8,434 bases of DNA from Alphaproteobacteria bacterium (lineage in GTDB: Bacteria; Pseudomonadota; Alphaproteobacteria; Micropepsales; Micropepsaceae). Where the stretch lies: assembly GCA_019508105.1 (NCBI GenBank), contig JAEKMB010000294.1, forward strand, positions 1-8,434, read 5' to 3'. A model generated the notes under the pieces. The model was given only the letters and a program-made list of their open reading frames with translations, was not told where the DNA came from and made no database searches. Positions 5,439 to 8,434 of the stretch are shown in pieces. The position numbers were made by a program, and so were the translations under genes. Numbering within the stretch: the first letter of the stretch is position 1; every line of letters starts with the position of its first letter.

Positions 5439-6683
5439 TCAAGGCGTGCCCAGCAGAATTGCGCCGCTGCGTCCGGTAATGGTTCCCGTTATGGTCAAGG
5501 CCAGGAAGGTGCCGTGGGGCGCATCAAACTTCACGGGCGTGAAGCAGGGCGTGCGGCCTATTCCGCCGCGCTCCATCAGCACGGTGTGACGCGTCCCCTT
5601 CATCCCGTCCAGTCGCGCATGACGGGCCGCCTCGCCCTTGGCGCGCAGCCGGGCGGCACGTTCCTTCACCAACGCGCGCGGAAGCTGAGGCATCTTGGCC
5701 GCCGGCGTGCCTTCTCGTGGTGAAAAGCCGAAGACATGAAGCTGCGACAGGCCGGCATCGTCCACCAAGGCCAGGCTGCCCGCGAACATCGCCTCGTTCT
5801 CGGTGGGAAAGCCCGCGATCAGGTCGGCGCCGAAGGCGGCATCGGGGCGCAGGCGTCGCACCGCGTCGCAGAAGGCGATGGTGTCGGTCCTGGTGTGGCG
5901 GCGTTTCATGCGCTTGAGGATCATATCGTCGCCCGACTGGGCCGACAGATGGAAATGCGGCATCAGCCGCTCTTCCTCGGCGATGGCGCGCATCAGGCCG
6001 TCATCGGCTTCGATACTGTCGATGGAGGACAGGCGCAGCCGCTTTAATTCCGGCACCAATTTGAGGATCTTGCGTACCAATGTTCCTAACCCGGGCGTCC
6101 CCGGCAGGTCGGCGCCGTAGGAGGTGAGGTCCACGCCCGTCAGCACGATCTCGGCAAAGCCTTGTTCCACTACTCGCCGGGCTTCTTCCACCACCACGCC
6201 CATGGGCACGCTGCGCGAAGGTCCGCGACCGAAAGGAATGATGCAGAAAGTGCAGCGATGGTCGCAGCCATTCTGCACAGCCAGGAAGGCGCGAGTCTTG
6301 CCGTCAAAATGGTCCACCATCTGGGAGGTGGTTTGGCGCAATTCCATAATGTCGGTGACACGGATTTTCTCGCCCGCCAGGCCGGTATAGGCCGCGGCCG
6401 TCAATTTCTCGGCATTGCCCAGCACGACATCCACTTCGGGCATGGCGGCATAGGTCTGGGGTTGGACTTGCGCCCCGCAGCCGGTGACGATGATGCGGCG
6501 CTCTGGTTGTTCGCGCTTCAGCCGCCGGATGGCCTGGCGCGACTGGCGCACCGCTTCGCCCGTCACGGCGCAGGTATTGACCACCACCGTGTTCCGCAAC
6601 TGCGCCTCGCGGGCGCGGTCCAGGATTGCCTCGCTTTCATAGGTATTGAGGCGGCACCCGAAACTCACGACCTCGACGGTCAT
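5439..6683 (-). CDS. mtaB: MtaB, tRNA t6A37 methylthiotransferase (radical SAM)
   Basis: Converts t6A to 2-methylthio-t6A at position 37 of ANN-decoding tRNAs, using two iron-sulfur clusters. The 414 residues show the family's three parts. The N-terminal MTTase domain has its cluster cysteines at 10 (SFGCRLN), 38 (NTCAVT) and 69 (TGCGAQ). The radical SAM core has CDHRCTFC at 140-147, the CxxxCxxC motif. A C-terminal TRAM-like domain follows, beginning about residue 365. The SFGCRLN start and the NGCDHRCTFCIIPFGRGPSRS stretch (residues 138-158) favour MtaB over MiaB or RimO. The start at 6683 was chosen because it gives the canonical MTVEVVSFGC N-terminus and overlaps the dapF stop (ATGA). The frame stays open to 6908, but that extension lies in dapF and is Arg/Gly-rich, unlike the family. 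Confidence 0.95.
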   Translation of the reverse strand: MTVEVVSFGCRLNTYESEAILDRAREAQLRNTVVVNTCAVTGEAVRQSRQAIRRLKREQPERRIIVTGCGAQVQPQTYAAMPEVDVVLGNAEKLTAAAYTGLAGEKIRVTDIMELRQTTSQMVDHFDGKTRAFLAVQNGCDHRCTFCIIPFGRGPSRSVPMGVVVEEARRVVEQGFAEIVLTGVDLTSYGADLPGTPGLGTLVRKILKLVPELKRLRLSSIDSIEADDGLMRAIAEEERLMPHFHLSAQSGDDMILKRMKRRHTRTDTIAFCDAVRRLRPDAAFGADLIAGFPTENEAMFAGSLALVDDAGLSQLHVFGFSPREGTPAAKMPQLPRALVKERAARLRAKGEAARHARLDGMKGTRHTVLMERGGIGRTPCFTPVKFDAPHGTFLALTITGTITGRSGAILLGTP

Positions 6684-7519
6684 GGCCTGCCCGTGAGCTT
6701 GTCCAGATCCAGGCGGCCGCTGAAGGATGTGGCGGTGGGGCCGGTCATCAGCACATGGCCGTCTTCCTCGCGCCATTCGATCATCAGCGAACCACCGTCC
6801 AGCACCAGCTCCACCTTGCGGCCGGCAAGGCCCCGGCGGATGGCCGCCACGGCGGTGGCGCAGGCGCCGCTGCCGCAGGCCAGGGTCACGCCCACGCCGC
6901 GCTCCCACACCCGCATGCGGATTTTGCCCTGGTCCAGCACCTGGGCGAACTCGACATTGGTGCGGTTCGGAAACAAAGGCAGGGTTTCGATCCGGGGCCC
7001 CAGGGTGATGACCGGTGCGGCGGCCGCATCAGGCACGAACAGGATGCAATGCGGATTGCCCATGGAGACGGCGCTGGCCGGCACGCTGGAGCCGCCCACC
7101 TCCAGCAGGAAATTGGTGGTGTCCGTCTCTTGGGCCAGCGGCACCTCTTTCCAGTCCAGCCGAGGCGCGCCGACATCGACCGTCACCGCAGCCTTGCCGG
7201 CGTCGCTGCAGATCAGCAGGCCGCCCTTGGTGGCGAGCTTGACCCGCGCCAGCCCGCGCTCGTTCAGAAGCAGGCGGGCGACGCAGCGCGTGGCATTGAA
7301 GCAGGCTTCGGATTCACTGCCATCGGCATTGTAGAATAGCAGCGTGGCATCGGTCTGGGCGCCGCCGGGGCGGATCACCACAACCGTGTCGCAGCCCACG
7401 CCGAAATGGCGGTTGGCCACGGCCTTGGCATGCGCCGCGGTCAGGTTGATGGCAACGTCGCGGGCATCGAACACCACGAAATCATTGCCCAGGCCGTGCA
7501 TTTTGATGAAAGCGGTCAT
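6680..7519 (-). CDS. dapF: DapF, diaminopimelate epimerase
   Basis: Cytoplasmic, cofactor-free epimerase that converts LL- to meso-diaminopimelate for lysine and peptidoglycan synthesis, using two cysteines as acid and base. Length (279) is normal. The two halves carry catalytic Cys73 (NADGSESEAC at 64-73) and Cys215 (LACGSGACATA at 213-223). Other substrate contacts are visible: Asn12 in GLGNDF, Asn64, Asn155 in GNPHC, Asn188, and Glu206-Arg207 in WERGVG. Two positions are odd: the residue after Cys73 is Phe (TTC at 7298-7300) where the family signature CGN[GA] has glycine, and the usual GxGxDQ motif reads GVGCDT, replacing the substrate-facing glutamine. The gene heads the operon. AAGG lies four bases before the ATG, which also overlaps a possible promoter element. 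Identity as a DapF-family protein is firm; full activity is likely but not certain. Confidence 0.93.
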   Translation of the reverse strand: MTAFIKMHGLGNDFVVFDARDVAINLTAAHAKAVANRHFGVGCDTVVVIRPGGAQTDATLLFYNADGSESEACFNATRCVARLLLNERGLARVKLATKGGLLICSDAGKAAVTVDVGAPRLDWKEVPLAQETDTTNFLLEVGGSSVPASAVSMGNPHCILFVPDAAAAPVITLGPRIETLPLFPNRTNVEFAQVLDQGKIRMRVWERGVGVTLACGSGACATAVAAIRRGLAGRKVELVLDGGSLMIEWREEDGHVLMTGPTATSFSGRLDLDKLTGRP

Positions 7520-7524
7520 CAGGC

Positions 7525-7553
7525 CTTATAAGCGGGCATGATGCGCTTTTCCA
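7525..7553 (-). promoter_or_regulatory. Candidate dapF operon promoter
   Basis: On the minus strand, TGGAAA (7553-7548, four of six bases of TTGACA) is followed after 17 bases by TATAAG (7530-7525, five of six of TATAAT). The expected start site, about seven bases further, falls at 7518-7519, the A of the dapF ATG, so the transcript could be leaderless. An upstream promoter using the AAGG ribosome binding site is the alternative. Confidence 0.4.
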
Positions 7554-7567
7554 TGGACTTGAAGGCG

Positions 7568-7573
7568 TAAAAT
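7568..7573 (+). promoter_or_regulatory. Possible -10 element for the S9 peptidase gene
   Basis: TAAAAT matches five of six bases of the -10 consensus and would place the transcript start near 7580, about 28 bases before the ATG at 7608. No good -35 element lies at the right distance; the T-rich bases at 7546-7552 are the nearest candidate. The 88-base gap would then serve as a divergent promoter region shared with dapF. Confidence 0.3.
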
Positions 7574-7607
7574 TCCCAAGCTGGCCCGACAATCTCGCGG
7601 AACCGCC

Positions 7608-8434
7608 ATGCGTATCCTCATCAGCCTGATCGCTCCGCTCATCATCCTTGCCTCAGGAGCCTTTGCCTTGACCGACGACCCCTATGCCTGGCTGGAAGAC
7701 GTGCATGGCGAAAAGCCCCTGGCCTGGGTGAAGGCGGAAAATGCCAAGGCGCTGGGTCCGCTGAAAGCCGATCCGCGCTATCAGAAAAATTACGATTCCC
7801 TGATGCAGGTGCTGGACGCCACCGACCGCATTCCGGTGGGCGGCCTCAGCCATGGCTTTGTCTATAATTTCTGGCAGGACGCCGCCAATCCCAAGGGCCT
7901 GTGGCGGCGCACCACCATCGCCGATTACCAGCGCTCCGATCCCAAATGGGAATTGCTGCTGGACGTGGACGCGCTGGCCAGGGAGCAGAAGGAAAACTGG
8001 GTGTTCAAGGGCGCGGAATGTTCGCCCGGCGAGGTGCGCTGCCTGGTGCGGCTGTCGCGCGGCGGCGGCGATGCGGTGGTGGTGCGCGAATATGACCTGA
8101 AAGCCAGGAAGCTGGCCGATGACGGCTTTGCCTTGCCGGAGGCCAAGATCGATGCCGGCTATCTGGACGACGACACCGTCCTGTTCGCCACCGCCAAGGA
8201 CGGCGAGACCAAGTCCGGCTATGCCCGCATGGTCAAGCAGTGGAAGCGTGGGCTGCCGCTGGCGGCGGCCACCTTGCTTTATGAAGGCCAGGCGGATGAC
8301 GTGCTGGCTGCGCCCGCCACCTTCCACAGCAAACAGGGTAATGCCGGGCTGGTGATCCGGGCGGTGAATTTCTTCGAGAGCGATTATTTCATGCTGCAGG
8401 GTTCTGGCGTGAAGCAGTTGCCGCTGCCGCGCTC
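7608..8434 (+). CDS. S9-family prolyl-oligopeptidase-like peptidase, exported, N-terminal part
   Basis: The reading frame is open from the ATG at 7608 to the right edge (275 complete codons), so only the N-terminal part is seen. The first 20 residues form a signal peptide: MR, a hydrophobic core (ILISLIAPLIILASG) and an AFA cleavage site, predicting export to the periplasm. The mature protein opens with DDPYAWLEDVHGEKPLAWV, the classical start of S9 prolyl oligopeptidases. YNFWQDAANPKGLWRRTT and DPKWELLLDVDAL then resemble the first blades of the family's beta-propeller, which filters peptide substrates. The Ser-Asp-His triad lies in the C-terminal hydrolase domain, outside the window, so activity cannot be judged. 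Two cysteines (CSPGEVRC) may form a disulfide. The ribosome binding site is weak. It is transcribed divergently from dapF and seems functionally separate. Confidence 0.85.
   Translation, partial: MRILISLIAPLIILASGAFALTDDPYAWLEDVHGEKPLAWVKAENAKALGPLKADPRYQKNYDSLMQVLDATDRIPVGGLSHGFVYNFWQDAANPKGLWRRTTIADYQRSDPKWELLLDVDALAREQKENWVFKGAECSPGEVRCLVRLSRGGGDAVVVREYDLKARKLADDGFALPEAKIDAGYLDDDTVLFATAKDGETKSGYARMVKQWKRGLPLAAATLLYEGQADDVLAAPATFHSKQGNAGLVIRAVNFFESDYFMLQGSGVKQLPLPR

Noticed and set aside
6162..7334. A 390-codon open frame on the plus strand, antisense to mtaB and dapF
   Set aside because: It lies wholly opposite two well-supported genes, has biased His/Arg/Ala/Gly composition and no recognisable motif. 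Long antisense frames are expected in GC-rich DNA.

Overview
The window looks like a chromosomal segment from an alphaproteobacterium. The DNA is GC-rich, the genes are tightly packed with many 4-base ATGA or GTGA stop/start overlaps, and dapF, mtaB, ftsY and ispZ/yciB lie next to ccm genes, a neighbourhood I recall as common in Alphaproteobacteria. I cannot name a genus.

Positions 44-2641 (+) hold a cytochrome c maturation (System I) operon: ccmA, a single ORF that joins CcmB and CcmC, then ccmD and ccmG. Together they encode the haem-handling ABC complex (CcmABCD) that loads haem onto CcmE, plus the thioredoxin-like reductant of apocytochrome c. ccmE, ccmF and ccmH are not in the window. 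A small 80-residue ORF of unknown function follows (2690-2932, +), with a CtrA-like direct repeat in front of it.

Positions 2933-3076 are a convergent intergenic gap carrying two related palindromes in inverted orientation, one just after each flanking stop codon. A MarR-family regulator (3077-3592, -) has its own candidate promoter and a palindrome overlapping it. The roughly 300 bases upstream of marR hold no convincing gene.

Positions 3912-7519 (-) form a four-gene operon transcribed dapF > mtaB > ftsY > ispZ: diaminopimelate epimerase, tRNA t6A methylthiotransferase, SRP receptor and a YciB/IspZ membrane protein. Three junctions are overlapped or only 13 bases apart, and a hairpin at 3888-3907 probably ends the transcript. 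DapF carries unusual residues at two usually conserved substrate-contact positions. Divergent from dapF, a secreted S9-family prolyl-oligopeptidase-like protein starts at 7608 and runs off the right edge.

Most of the content is housekeeping. The most notable points are the CcmB-CcmC fusion, the DapF active-site substitutions and the paired palindromes at the convergent junction. I found no sign of a new defence, mobile or biosynthetic system.
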